NCBI GenBank assembly: GCA_032173965.1 | Contig: CM063292.1 | Location: 7,846,001-7,910,000, forward strand | Length of the DNA stretch: 64,000 bases | Origin: Sitta carolinensis | Taxonomy: Eukaryota; Chordata; Aves; Passeriformes; Sittidae | Direction of reading: 5' to 3' | In this document: in pieces, positions 1 to 11,500 of the stretch | Position numbering within the stretch: the stretch's first letter is position 1 | Layout: every line of letters begins with the position of its first letter | Made by a program: the position numbers and the translations under genes | Notes under the pieces: model-generated | Told to the model about the DNA's origin: nothing | What the model saw: the letters and a program-made list of their open reading frames with translations, nothing else | Database searches by the model: none

Positions 1-479
1 GATCAAAGTCTGGCTTTGCAAACAGAGCTTTGGGGTTTCTCATCTTCAGGAAGGAGCTGACTGTGTGAGTGTGGGGCTCCCCGTGCCCCCCTGGCATGGG
101 ACACCCACGGGCAGCCTCCTGAGCCCAGCCTGCCCTCGGGGCTGCCCTGCTCACCCAGGGAGGGCAGAGGAGCAGCATCCCCTCCCTGCAGCCCCCCGTG
201 GGATACAGCCCTGCACAGCCCAGGAGGTTTGTCAGGAGGTACTAGTGCTTTGGTCAGCTCTAAATGAGCTCGATCTACCTACACAGAGCAGGGGTGAGAG
301 GCCCAAGAAGCTTCTATGCCCACCATGGGGGCTTAGGCTACAAACCAAGGGATGCCTTCTGCCAGAAAATGCCCCAGCAAAGCCTCTGCAAGGGGCCAAA
401 CCCACAACAGGGTACAAAACAGCAGAGCTCTGGGGCCACTGATGCACTTTTTGGCACATAACTCATGCTCCATTATCAC
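1..479. other. GC-rich block without a recognised gene
   Basis: This stretch is clearly more GC-rich than the AT-rich sequence after 830. It has overlapping open frames on both strands, which is expected from composition, and none resembles a known protein. It abuts the 3' edge of the minus-strand LTR at 480, so it lies where internal retroviral sequence would be if that LTR were a 5' LTR. I see no convincing primer-binding site or gag-like frame. It could equally be unrelated flank or an old repeat cut by the window edge. Confidence 0.3.
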
Positions 480-830
480 TGTAGGAACACACAACACAGA
501 CTCCTTTTGTGATTTTTCTCCAAGCTGCATGAAGATCTTTTTACTAAAAATGTCTCCCCTTATATACCATTTTCCACAGACCAGTGTGATTGGCAAGAGA
601 AAGACAAACCTCTTCACCCACATTGGTCAAACCAGAGGGACAGCAAGAGAGAATCCCTTGTAAGAATGAACAACATAGATATTGTTACAAAAAGAGTCAT
701 AATGTTTTTCCCAGTTTTCCTAGGAAAGGAATTTAAGAAAACCAAAACATCAGAAAGCAGAACTTCAGAAAATCAGAAACATCAGGCCTGAAACCAGACT
801 ACACTCCTAAAAATAGCTTAAAAATACCCC
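480..830 (-). mobile_element. LTR remnant, endogenous retrovirus, minus strand
   Basis: Read on the minus strand this segment aligns with the plus-strand LTR at 5800-6157. Shared blocks include a 'GGTCTGTGG' stretch just before the TATA box, 'TGTCCCTCTGGTTTG', and 'CTTCACCCACA' on the opposite strand. A TATATA box lies near 561-566. The U5-like end reads through 'CTTGGAGAAA' to a terminus near 'CCTACA' at 480. The left edge is set from that shared terminus and the right edge is only approximate. I found no target-site duplication. It is a diverged solo or partial LTR with no coding content. Confidence 0.6.
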
Positions 831-1647
831 AGCTGCTCTATAAGGTGACACCACTTTTCCTACTGCAGCTTTTTAAATGATGCTGCAAGAAGAGTCACAC
901 CTTGTTCTTAAAATAAACAAAGTGTTTTTCTTTTTTTGTAACCTCTGACAGCACAAAGTAAAATGATTCATTAAATGACTACTTTATGGTTATTTATGAG
1001 ATGCTAACTAGGTGTATGATGTGCTAATTATTAGGAAAGCACACATTTGGAACATATCCAGGTGTCTTTCCAAATCTTTTTCCCCAGGTGCAGCTGTTTT
1101 TCAATTTCTTTCTGTTTGAATGAACATTACAATATATACAATTTCTTCACTTAGTTTCATTGTTTCATCAGAGCAAATTCAGGGCACCTGATCACCAGCC
1201 ATTCTCCCTCACCTGGACACGGCTTTTACTGAATCCACAAAACTATTTAAGCAAGGAAAAGGATCCCCACCATATTTTTGGAAATTAAAACAGGTAAGAT
1301 ACAAAACTAAGAGGCTGCTAATATCAAAAGCCTCTGCAAGGGCAGTGAAGCAGATCTTTCAAAAGTTTCCAGGGGAAAAAAGGTTGAAGGGCTCCCCAGA
1401 TTCATCCCAGTCTAACTTAGGAAAAAACTCCTTTCCTAATGCTGATCATACAAGTCTGGATAATCAACATAAACACCTACAAAGAAAACTGCCCCCCTCC
1501 ATGCTCTGTGCTCTCTCTAGGGCTGATGGAATTGTCCTGCTCTAAAGACAGAACAAGGAATGTGGATTCTTGGAGCAGGAGGAGCCCGAGCTGGGCTCCA
1601 GAGGCAGAGCAGGCACTGTCACCAGCCAGGGCAGAGCCCAGCAGATC
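831..1647. other. AT-rich spacer turning GC-rich near 1560
   Basis: Nothing recognisable up to about 1560. From 1560 to 1647 it becomes GC-rich and may be a further 5' part of the following CR1. The other long copy of that CR1 (47157-47632) diverges at this point, so I do not include it in the element. Confidence 0.4.
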
Positions 1648-2120
1648 CCAGCCCAGCAGGGAGCTGGAGCTGCTGGCAGAGCCCAGGGGAGGCTCAGGAT
1701 GAGCCCAGGGCTGGAGCAGCTCTGCTGGCAGGAGAGGCTGGCACAGCTGGCAGTGCTCACCTGGGCAGGAGAAGCTCTGGGGGCAGCTCAGGGTGGCCTG
1801 GCAGGGCCTGGAGGAGCTGCAGGAAAGCTGGAGAGAGACAATGGGCAAGGGCTGGAGGGGCAGGAGCCAGGGAGGGGCTGGCAGTGCCCCAGGGCAGGGC
1901 TGGGGGCATCCTGGGCAGGAATTGTTCCCTGGCAGGGTGGGCAGCCCTGGCACAGGGTGCCCAGAGCAGCTGGGGCTGCCCTGGATCCCTGGCAGTGCCC
2001 AAGGCCAGGCTGGACACTGGGGCTGGGAGCCCCTGGCACAGGGCAGGGGCCCTGCCAGGGATGGGTGGGATGAGTGAGCTTTGGGGTCCCTCCCAACCCA
2101 TCCCGTTCTGGGATTCTGCA
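1648..2120 (+). mobile_element. CR1 LINE 3' end, GC-rich subfamily
   Basis: CR1 is the dominant avian non-LTR retrotransposon, and copies are usually cut short at the 5' end. This copy carries the CR1 3' region: the 'gcccagagcagctggggctgcc' area, 'aaggccaggctggacac', and the terminal 'gtccctcccaaccca' followed by a decayed 'ttctgggattctg' tail near 2107-2118. It is very similar to 29550-29997 and 47157-47632, both on the minus strand, so this is a fairly young GC-rich subfamily. The reverse transcriptase region is absent. Long open frames here on both strands reflect composition only. Confidence 0.9.
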
Positions 2121-4232
2121 GCTATGGCAAGCAAGAGGAGCCCAAAGGAGTGAATCTTATCCTGAAGTTAAATAACTGGGAAATTCTTACTACACTGGAA
2201 TGTTCAATTGGAGAGGATCAATACACACACCCCATTTCATGGACTATTTACTGTCTGATCGTGTGACTGTATCAATGCTAAATGGAAATGTATTTCAAAA
2301 GGATTCACTCACTTTGGCATCACTGTCACTGATTACACTGATGTGGTCATGCCTGGAAAGATGTTTAAGCAGCAGTAGAATTCAGAATTAATCAATTTTG
2401 ACATGTATTTGAGTGCAAAACCTGTGGCTCCACAGCATAGATCTGAAAAAAAAAAAAAAAAAAAAAAAAAAGAGAGAAAGTACTACCAGGCAGTGATATT
2501 CTTTAACCCTGAATACAGCATTTTTTATCTCACCCCTAGCATTTTCCATAGTACTTTGTTAAGATTATTTCCACATCGAATTGGATGTCAAACCATACAG
2601 CACAATTGTATCTTTGTGCTTCAAACAGTCAGGAGCTAAGAACTGAGTTCCAGGTTTCAGCAAACGTAAGGATGGAAAAGGAAGATATTCTCCTGACAAC
2701 AAATTTGAAGTTAAGACAATAGGAAATAACAGAAGGCAGCACATGTGTGCAGAGCCATGGTATTATAGATAAGGCACAAAGCATTTGGTGCTCGTCACAT
2801 AATTAAGTTGAATATTTACATTTCCTAATATAAAAAATATTTTAAAATTATAGATTGCAAACAAAAGGGTTATTCACCTTGCAGTAATGGGAAGAATAAA
2901 ATATTTTACTTAATGTTCTGCTAAGTCTAAATCCCTGAGCTTGTCACAGAACAATTATTTTATTTTTCAGTTCTTAAGGATGCCTGTCTAATCTGGGCAG
3001 TTTTTGATCTTTGTTTACAGCCTGCATTTTTGTGTTTATTAGCTAATTCAAATTCTGTTATACATTCTGAGAAAATTATTTAAAGTACTTGAATAATGTT
3101 ACAGGTTGGATGTAATAAGTTAAAAATTTTATTTCATTGCATTTACCCTTTAAATTAAGCAAAGAATGGGGGAAAACAGTTAAAGTTCAGACCAACAAGA
3201 ACTTTTTTTTTTCATGAAACAAAAGCTTGTGAATTGCAGAAATAAAAAATATTTCTAAATCCTTTTACAAAACTGAGTACATTTTCTCTTATAAGCAGAA
3301 CACATTTTTTGCTTTGTTTACAAAATCACTAAAACAATGTTGAAAGCAGCAAAGAAATATTCTAGTACAGAAAATAAAAGAACATCAGCTTGTTGCTGGT
3401 ATAGATAATTGTAGCCTCAAGTTAGAGTTTTATTCAAATGCACATTATTTCCCCCCTCTCCCTCCTGCCCTACCCTGAAGATGTTAATGCATATTTCAGT
3501 GACCATGACACTCCCCTTTTAGAACAGCCTGGTCAGCTGCTGCATGATGAATTTATGCTTAATCTATAATTATCTATTCAGTCTGGATAAGAAAACCAGC
3601 AAAGACCTAAGAGAAGAAGGGCTAGGAGAAATTCTGGATTTTTTTCCCCTAGGAAATACAGTATATTTGGATTTATTTTCATCAGGATTTTGCTAAACCT
3701 AAATAATTTTCAAGAAAAATTTTTGTCTGTTTGTTTGTTTCCATTTCATACCATTCATTCAAAATTCAAATCACATGAAACTATCCTGATTTTGGTATTG
3801 TTTGGAAAACTGAAAAGAAAGTAGCAAATGAAACTGTAGTACAGGCTCAGGATGCTGGCCTGCCCCAAACTTTTAATCCTAATGGGAAAAGCTCTGAGGT
3901 TCCAGTAAGTGAGGCTCAGGTTCTGCCCCCTTCTTTAGGTGCTCAGAGAGTATCAAAGAACAATTAGCAATCAAGAGGAATAACAGAATAAGTGAAAACC
4001 AAACATCCATGGGCTAAACCCCTTTCGTTGAAGCAGCTGACCTCAAGTGGGGTTGGACCAAGACCCCCTCTCCCCAAAACTGGGTCAGCTCTTTATTCCC
4101 CACAGGAACCTCCCCACTGAGGGTCCCAGGCTGCTCCTGCCACCTCCCCACCCACACCACGATGTTTCCACCAGTGCTGTGTCTACCTCTGTTGGAAATC
4201 AGAAGATTTCTGACAAGAAGTTAGACTCCCCC
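2121..4232. other. AT-rich sequence without a gene
   Basis: No recognised gene or repeat apart from an A26 run at 2446-2471. That run has no AATAAA just upstream, so I do not read it as a retroposon tail. The part from 2780 to 3420 is very AT-rich. A moderately GC-rich patch around 4040-4200 has a short open frame with no protein resemblance. Confidence 0.5.
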
Positions 4233-5300
4233 TGTTAGACCCTCAAAGGGAGAAAAGAATGTAGAACCTGAGTTAAAGCCTCTAGAGAAATTAAAATATA
4301 TTAAACCACATCAATAACAAGCAGAAGTGTAAGTTTTAGTGTTAAGTAAGTTAGAATTAAGCCTAAGTAAGTAGAAATACATTTTATGCCTTTTCAAGTG
4401 CCTTTGTAGAAACAAAGAGCCCTGAGTTCCAATTGAAAGTTCAGTGCTTCCCTAGACAAAACTAAAACACAGCAGAATATTGTTTTGCATTCTTGATAGA
4501 GCCATGAGCATAGACAGATAGAACATGTACATAGCCAGATAAAGTAATGTGTGCAAATACACGTACAGATGTGTAAGAACTGCATTTTGCATTTCAAAGG
4601 ACAATTCTAGTAGTTGCAGAGAGAAGGTTTTAGAACAGTGTTTTTAGCTGATTGGCCAATTGTCATTAGAGGACACTAAAAGGATGACACTCACACAGCC
4701 AAGTGTCAGAGCACAAAGAGGGGTGTTTATTTCTTGACCTCCATATGTATAGATTTTAGACAATGACCAGGGATTGGAGAATAATGTTGCCACTTCTCCA
4801 ACCCCACTTGTCAAAGCAGAAGTCCATCAAACGTGTCTTTATCAGAAAAGACTGCATAAACAATTTGACACTGTGACATCACAGAGAGACATAACAGAGA
4901 TGATAAAGTCGGAGTGAGAGGAGAAAGAGAGATTTATTTTTTTTGACTTTACTTTATATACCTTTCACAGAAAGGGACCACGTTGGAAGATAGAGGTTCA
5001 ACCTCTTCAATTCTACTGGTCTTAGAAAATGTCTATTAATTGTCCCTTTTAACTGGAAGGAATGTCAACAATAATATTGTTTATAGAAAATTCATGAGAA
5101 ACTGATTCTCAAATATGCAAACAATCAGAAGGCTATAATGAACAGCAAAAGAACAAGGCAACATCAATTTTTGCCTATGTTACAAATTATGGGAAAGTGC
5201 ATTACAAAAATTCCGACTTTGGAAGGCTGTAAAAATCTAGAACAACAGCCAATTCAGGGTTAAAGGCTCTCATCTGAGGCCTGCTTTCTCATCCATTGCT
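4233..5300 (+). mobile_element. possible old LTR interrupted by a younger LTR
   Basis: The block begins with TGTTAGACCC at 4233. It contains a 'GATTGGCCAAT' motif at 4650-4660 that reads on smoothly into 'TTTTGCC' at 5168 when the inserted LTR 4661-5163 is removed. This suggests an older LTR-like sequence served as the target. No outer target-site duplication or clear poly(A) signal fixes the ends, so the boundaries and even the class are uncertain. Confidence 0.3.
4661..5163 (-). mobile_element. solo LTR, minus strand, nested in older LTR-like DNA
   Basis: On the minus strand it starts TGTTGCC (right edge 5163) and ends at TGTCATT on the plus strand (4661). It aligns with the solo LTR 46831-47123 around the poly(A)-signal region (TTTATT at 4725-4730), the 'CAATGACCAGGGATTGG' block, and 'AATCAGAAGGCT' near the right end. 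The flanks CCAAT (4656-4660) and TCAAT (5164-5168) match at four of five bases, consistent with an aged target-site duplication. It is about 200 bp longer than its relative. No internal retroviral sequence remains. Confidence 0.65.
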
Positions 5301-5799
5301 GCATTCAGCACTGCTTGCTTTTGCCAGCATCCATGTGGAGAAGAAAGAACAGGAGGAAGAAGAAGCTCTCCAGCTGCCATCAGGGACTTTGTCTGAAATA
5401 AGCCCTGAATCTTCCTGGTCTTGGCCCAGACAGCCTGACCAGTGGCTTCTTCAGGAATCTGCTCTCAGCAGCTGGAAGGAGAGAGATGGCTCTGATTTGG
5501 TTGTCCAGGAACAAAACCTTAATAATGGAAAATAACAAACAGGACCATGCAAAGATCAGCAGGAGCAAACCAAGAAAGAGCAGTGTCCAGGGTGTGACAG
5601 GGATATTTATACACTTAGGGTGAAGGTGGAGTTAGGGTGGGGATTTGAGTGGAAGGTCCAATGGGGAAAGGCAATTAGGAATATGGTAATTCTTGCAGCA
5701 AAAAGTAACCAGTGGTAACAGGGAGAACTGAGAACCTTCTAGTAACAATTTGCACAGAGTAACTGAGGGATCTTGGGAGAGGTTCAGGGCTCACCCTAG
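5301..5799. other. spacer, possibly ERV-related
   Basis: Mixed composition. An open frame at 5296-5535 has no recognised protein. The sequence may belong to the ERV material on either side, but I can show no homology inside the window. Confidence 0.3.
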
Positions 5800-6157
5800 C
5801 TATCGAGGGCTTTCCTACTCTAGTATAGCTTTCCAGGCCTGCAGTTTCTGAGTTTCTAAAGCTCATTTTTCCTGATATTTTGGGTTTCTGACGCTTGTTC
5901 CCACAGCCTGAACATAAACATCAGGATTGTTTGTATAACAAAACTCATGTTTGGAATTCTTTCTGTGGGATGGACTGCCTTTTGATGTCCCTCTGGTTTG
6001 GCCAGTGTGGGTGAAGAGTTCTGTCACTGGTTCACCAATCACAGTGGTCTGTGGCAAAATCTATAAAAAGGGAGCCATCATTTGAAATAAACAGGGTCAG
6101 ATTGATCTCTCCAAGCTCTTTGGAGAAATCTTCTTGTGTGTTATTCGCCACAGCGAC
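5800..6157 (+). mobile_element. LTR of the same family as 480-830, plus strand
   Basis: It has the layout of an LTR promoter: a CCAAT motif near 6033, a TATA box 'CTATAAAAAG' at 6061-6070, an AATAAA signal at 6086-6091, and a U5-like segment ending near 'TTATTCGCCACA' (6151). The part from about 5835 to 6070 aligns with the opposite strand of 571-800, so the two copies are inverted relative to each other. The left boundary is approximate and I found no target-site duplication. Small open frames here are LTR sequence, not genes. Confidence 0.65.
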
Positions 6158-7990
6158 ATCCCAGGGCTTTGAGCTGGGGCTTTTTTCTTGCTCAGCTGAG
6201 CCCCAAGAGCTTCTCTCAAGGCACAGCCACAAACTTTAGCAGGGCCCTTTGGCATCTGGGACCTTCACCTTCAGAGCAATGCGTTCATAGACTGATGCTT
6301 TTATAGAATTATACAATTTTATATAAGTATACAATACTTTATAGCACCAGCTCCTGCTTTCATCTCTTTTTAAAGCCCTAGAACTCGACACAACTCCTCG
6401 CCCCAGCATGGGATGTGATGGGGAGCTGGCAGCTGGGGCTGGCCAAGCCCTCTCCAGTCAGAGCACAGCCAGGGAAGCCTTGCTAGGTTTTGAAAAACAC
6501 AAATAATTGTGACTACAGCACCTGGCTCCAGTGTCTCCAAGCCTCTCATTACAGAATCCCTGCGACTTCCATTCCTAAAAATATTCGTTTTAAATCTTGT
6601 AAAAGGGTAAAGCCACAATGCTGTAGGCATTTTGACAGTGGAAAGAACAAAAAATTCCTAACAAAGCTTTACACAGTTTAAAAAATCTGAGTATTTTGCA
6701 GTCAATATGGTTTTAAGTATTCCAACAAAGAATTTATTTCAGACTGTTGGCTTTGTTTGGTCGATAATTTTATATTTATTTTAGCCCAAAACTATTTGCT
6801 CTCTTGTTTCAGGGTTAAAAAAAAACATGCAAAAGAACCCCCAAAGAAAACCAAAATACCAAAAAAAAAAAAAAAAAAAAAAAAAGCCACACCAAAAAAC
6901 ACACTAAAAAAAGTCCCAAAAAATCCAAAACAAACAAACAAACCAACCAAACAAACAAAATTCAGCTGAACTAAAATCTTTTAATGAGCACTGCGTATTG
7001 TCTGAAAGATAAGTCATTAAAAATAAATTCATATGGAAGTTGATCTTAAGCCAGCACAGATTTAAGTGATGGCTTAATATAATATATAAACATGTTTTTA
7101 AAGAAGATAATATATTCCTCATGTGTGAAATCATTCTGGATCAAGGCTGTAGTAAATTTCTATATAAATGAAGGAACAAGATTAGAAAAAGTGCTTTTGA
7201 AGTATAAAGAAATTGTCTGAATTTTACCAAGTAAGTTGGTAATTGAGTTAGTTAAGCTAAAGAAAGAGCTCTAAACCACTTAACAATCATTTCAGAACAG
7301 AGGCATTAAAAGTGTCTAAGGTGAGCAAGAATACCCATCTACAATCAACCAGAATCTAGATATTGTCTAATTTCAGTGCAGTACAGTGGAAAAGGCTTAT
7401 AGGTGACATAAAATCTTATTACCATTTTCCTCATTCTACTGGTAATTTTCATTAATATGAAAAATAACAAGGCACATTACTATGACAGTGACATGATGTG
7501 AGCAATTTTATTGAAGTAGAAAGCTAAGAATGATAATATGCAATAATTATTTTATTGATGCACAGGAAATGAATTATTCATAGTTACAAAGTATCTGTGG
7601 ATAATTCTAATTACTTGCTTTTAAAGTATATGAGATCCACAGAAAATACATTAACAACTTTGATTGAACACCTGCTATCCTGTGGAAGATAACAAGCACC
7701 AGATTCCAAACTTTTCTGACATTGACGTCAATGGCATTAGGGCTTCCAAGGGTGTATTACTAAAAGATCATGGAGGATTTTGTTCTATTCTGTGTTTCAC
7801 TGGCCTGTGATAACTTCTGATAAAACCAGGCAGAGTAATAGCTCGAGGTCATCTCCTGTTTCATATTTTTAACTCATGGTTCTGATGCCTTAAGTTTTAG
7901 CTTTCATATTTTCCAGGTTCTGCTCTGCATTAGTGTGTAACTCTGAACTGCATATAACGTGTCAGCAAGCTCTCCTCAGCTCAGTCAGAC
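6158..7990. other. AT-rich sequence without a gene
   Basis: Contains an A25 run (6861-6885) inside an A-rich stretch (6820-6960) and a 14-bp CRE palindrome listed separately. Otherwise no gene or repeat is recognised. A moderately GC-rich patch at 6395-6480 could be an eroded repeat. Confidence 0.5.
7720..7733. promoter_or_regulatory. perfect 14-bp palindrome containing a full CRE (TGACGTCA)
   Basis: CATTGACGTCAATG is its own reverse complement and holds the consensus cAMP-response element bound by CREB/ATF dimers. It keeps a CpG in a CpG-poor setting. No adjacent promoter or transcript is visible, so its function is inference; it may be chance. Confidence 0.35.
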
Positions 7991-8256
7991 AGAACAATCC
8001 TTGTCCAGAACCAAGGACACAGAACAATCCTTGTCCAGAACCAAGGGCACAGAGCAATCCTCATCCAGAACCAAGGGCACAGAACAATCCTTGTCCAGAA
8101 CCAAGGACACAGAGCAATCCTTGTCCAGAACCAAGGGCACAGAGCAATCTTTTTCCAGAACCGAGGGCACAGAGCAATCCTTGTCCAGAACCAAGGGCAC
8201 AGAACAATCCTTGTCCAGCCCAGAGCAATCCTTGTCCAGCCCAGAACCAAGGGCAC
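7991..8256 (+). repeat. 30-bp tandem repeat, about 8 units, next to an LTR-like 3' end
   Basis: Seven full 30-bp units start at 7991, 8021, 8051, 8081, 8111, 8141 and 8171. A partial unit at 8201-8218 and two shortened pieces to 8256 follow. Each full unit starts AGA(A/G)CAATC and ends CCA(A/G)G(A/G)(C/G)CAC-like. Units differ by only a few substitutions. Because 30 is divisible by three and the unit has few stops, several frames on both strands stay open as 10-residue repeats; this is a by-product and not evidence of a protein. The array runs straight into the LTR-like segment 8257-8539. Confidence 0.9.
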
Positions 8257-8539
8257 CACTGCAGCCTCAGCCCCAAAAAGTGCAAACAAGATTGAGGAGA
8301 GTAATCTGGGAAGGTGGAACTGCATCACCTGGAGCTGGGATTGGACAATTAACCCCAAAGTCTAAATGGACTAAAACTGATAAAAGTGTGAAAACTCGTG
8401 ACTCAGAGTCCATATTGGGTGGAGCCTTGGCCAGGCTCTTGGTCTGCCCAAGGTGCATCCTTTGAAGGCTTTTCAATAAATCCCTACTTTATTCATTTAA
8501 CTCTGTCCAGCCTCTGTTCCAGGAAGCCTCTTTAGGCAT
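8257..8539 (+). mobile_element. putative LTR 3' part (R-U5-like), plus strand
   Basis: It contains an AATAAA signal ('TTCAATAAATCCC', about 8473-8483) followed by a U5-like segment ending 'CCTCTTTAGGCA' near 8539. The stretch 'GGACAATTAACCCCAAAG' and what follows has the look of avian ERV LTRs. I could not find a matching target-site duplication, and the left edge is hidden by the tandem array, which may be an expanded U3 enhancer region. The class is uncertain. Confidence 0.5.
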
Positions 8540-11500
8540 CAGTTCACTTTGTATCTGTATTTTATCTAATACAAGGTTATTAATGAAGTCAAAGTCTGTA
8601 TTATGAAGTGTCCTCTGGGATAAACTTATTGTTTCAATTATCTAATCTGCATAATTCTCATTACTAGCATATAGCAATATTTCTTATTTTTCTGTATTAA
8701 GCTGACCTGCTAATTGCTTAATGTGTCTGACCTTTGCAAGTACAGTTTTAGGTAGGTGGCTACAACTCTCAAAGTTTGAATTCCTGAAGTTCAGACTCTG
8801 CCACTTCACTCTGATTATTACCTTTGGACTAACAACAATCCAGAATTTCTACTATCAGCTGCTCAGTTGGAATCTCAGTGTAACAGGAAAGGGAATAAAG
8901 TCCATTATAAACTTCAGTCACATGAAGTAAGGTGGAGTTCTTTACATCATTTACCATAAAACCCATTGTTTTTAAGATAGGCAGAAAGCTCATGGACTAT
9001 TTCATAACCCTTTCACAAAAATAAAATTTAATCTAGAGTGATTTGAATGGAATCCCTACCTTTGAATCCCTACTGTTTCAAAGCAGCAGCAATAAATATT
9101 TCCTTGGGATAAAAAGCTCCCTTCTTTCCTGTTTTGCAAGACAAAATATGGGCTGTGCAACCTATTTCTGAAAAATATCCAAGAATATTTTAGTACTTAT
9201 CTAGACACTGACTGATCTGACTTCTAGGGCAGATAATTACCTGTTGCCTTAGGGTTAATCAAGTTAATTACAGTATGAAACATATCACCATATGATACAT
9301 TAATTTTTAAAGATTCCTTCTTTATACATTCTGCTGAACTGCAACATATATTCCAGAATCTTTCCCCCAACACTACCCTATAAAATTATTTATTTCCTGG
9401 ATATTCTATACATTCCACTGCAAGACTGCACACTAAATAAAGTACCATAAAAGATGAAATACAATGGGCATGTGCTGAGTTAAGCTTGGCCACACTTCCT
9501 GTTCATACAGTGTGTTTGGTCTCTTCTAACCCAAATAATTTTCATTTCCCAAGCAATCATTCCATTGTTAACTTCATTTTGTCTAAGTATAGAACAGCTT
9601 TTGAAGTTACTCAGAAATGTGTTTGCTTGGGCAGGTGTTCAAAATAAAGGAAATGTCAAGAGAAGTTGAAGTGTTGGAAGTGAAGGTCAGCTGATTTTTC
9701 CTGTGTACATTTGTTAGGCTCAATAATGATTTACCCTTTTTCAATTGCTTAAATGTTTAATCAAGCAGATGCAACAGAATTATGAAACAAGAGTAAATAC
9801 ATCACAATCATTTTGACACAGACTTCGTAAAATCAGAATGGCAGGTTTTGTTGGTTTGAATTGTTCCAAATCAATCTGGTGTTGGCAACTACCAATTACA
9901 TCCTTAAAAAATTTCTGTAGGTTTTCAGCTACTTAGGAGTAGCTCCAGCTCCCCTTCTGCTGTAAGGATTCAAGACCCACAGAAGCAGCTTAAGAGGCAG
10001 AAAAATGGTTTCACTTTCCTTCACAGTTCTTGTTTTCAGTCACCACAGAATTTGTGCCAGGGTGCAGTGTGATGGAAGGGATTGCTGTACAGTAATTATT
10101 TCTCTCTAAGAAACAGATTAAGAACTCACTATGTCCTAAAACCCATCAAACAGCCTCCCAGATATGATTTTATCACTGTTGGATTTCAACTGATATAACA
10201 GTATTTGAAAAATTCCTCATCCTCTTACCATCCTATGCACATGCCGTCTTCTATTCTCTGACAACACTGGTCTTTAGGAGAATACTAATTTAAAAAAAAA
10301 AAAAAAAAACAGAAAAACACTACAGAAAAAATTGTTTCTATTTTTTAGGAACTTTTTAAGGAAAAGTTAAAAGGGATTCCCAAAGCAGATGGTGAGATAC
10401 TCTCCTTCTCCATGACCTGCTCCAAAAAGCACATACTACTCTTCAAGGAGCTCATAAAATATCAAACATTTTTGTGCTGAGAAGGAGGGGCCAGACAGTA
10501 GAAAAAGGTGGACATTAAAAATGTTTAAAAACCATCTTGACAGAAAATAAAGATGGAGCATCAAAGCACATAAAAGTCACTTCAAGCCGTAAGATCTGTC
10601 AGTTGAGGGTCTGCTGCAAGATTAGGAGTTCATGTATGGGTTGATGCTGTATTTGTTACTGATTCCTGATACACATCTGGGGAAGACATCTGATTGTTTT
10701 GAGGAACTAAAAACAGAGGAGAAAACACAGCTGCCCATGCCAGAGCTGTAAGTTACAAATGGTTATCTCAGCCACTTAAAATAACATGCTGAATTTTGGA
10801 ATAGGAGAGGATTTGGGACCTCGCAGGGGGGAAATTGCCAGAAAGGACATGCAAAGAAACTTGAATGTATGCAGAGAAAAGTACTCAAAGAGAGAGAGAA
10901 ATAAAGTGCATTGCTACAGGAATTAAAACTTTTGATCATAACCTAGAATGTATGCACAACAAAGTGAGATGGACACAGGGCACGGGGGGCTTTGCTACTG
11001 AAAGGATGGTGATTATTGGTTTGCTTTATATGAAGCAAAGGAAATGAAAGTATAGAGCTTAGATATGACAATTAATCTCTAATGATTATTTACTTAGGGT
11101 TATCCTAAGTGTAACTCATGTAACTCACTGAGAATTGTATTTAAATTGCACAAAATCTGAGAGAAGCCTTCTATAACTGCCTACTCCAAAACTTTTCAGC
11201 TGGCTATTGGTTCTCAACTGTAGCTCTAAACCCACTCTTACCTTCCATGAAATTCTCACAGTTCAGTTAATCCAAAAATATAAACATTTACTCATTTATG
11301 AGCTTCAGAATCAAACAAGTTTCCACATGTAATCTCTGAATATGACAGAGGAAACAGCATGTCTAGAAATGACTGATCAAAGCAACAGTAAGAGCACAGC
11401 CTGTCCTTGAATTCACATTCAAATGCTTGGCTTGCCTTTAAACAAGATACACGTGTAAGATGTGAGGTACAGCGAGCACAGGGCTTGCAGCTCCCATCCA

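Noticed and set aside
2446..2471. Retroposon poly(A) tail at this A26 run, and similar runs at 6861, 13361, 17263 and 45018
   Set aside because: None has an AATAAA at the right distance upstream, and I recognised no gene-derived body; simple A microsatellites.
7991..8256. CRISPR-like array
   Set aside because: Head-to-tail repeats without spacers in a vertebrate-type genome; it is a minisatellite.
7933..8465. Decapeptide-repeat proteins on both strands
   Set aside because: The 30-bp unit keeps every frame in phase. Start sites are arbitrary and an LTR-like end follows.
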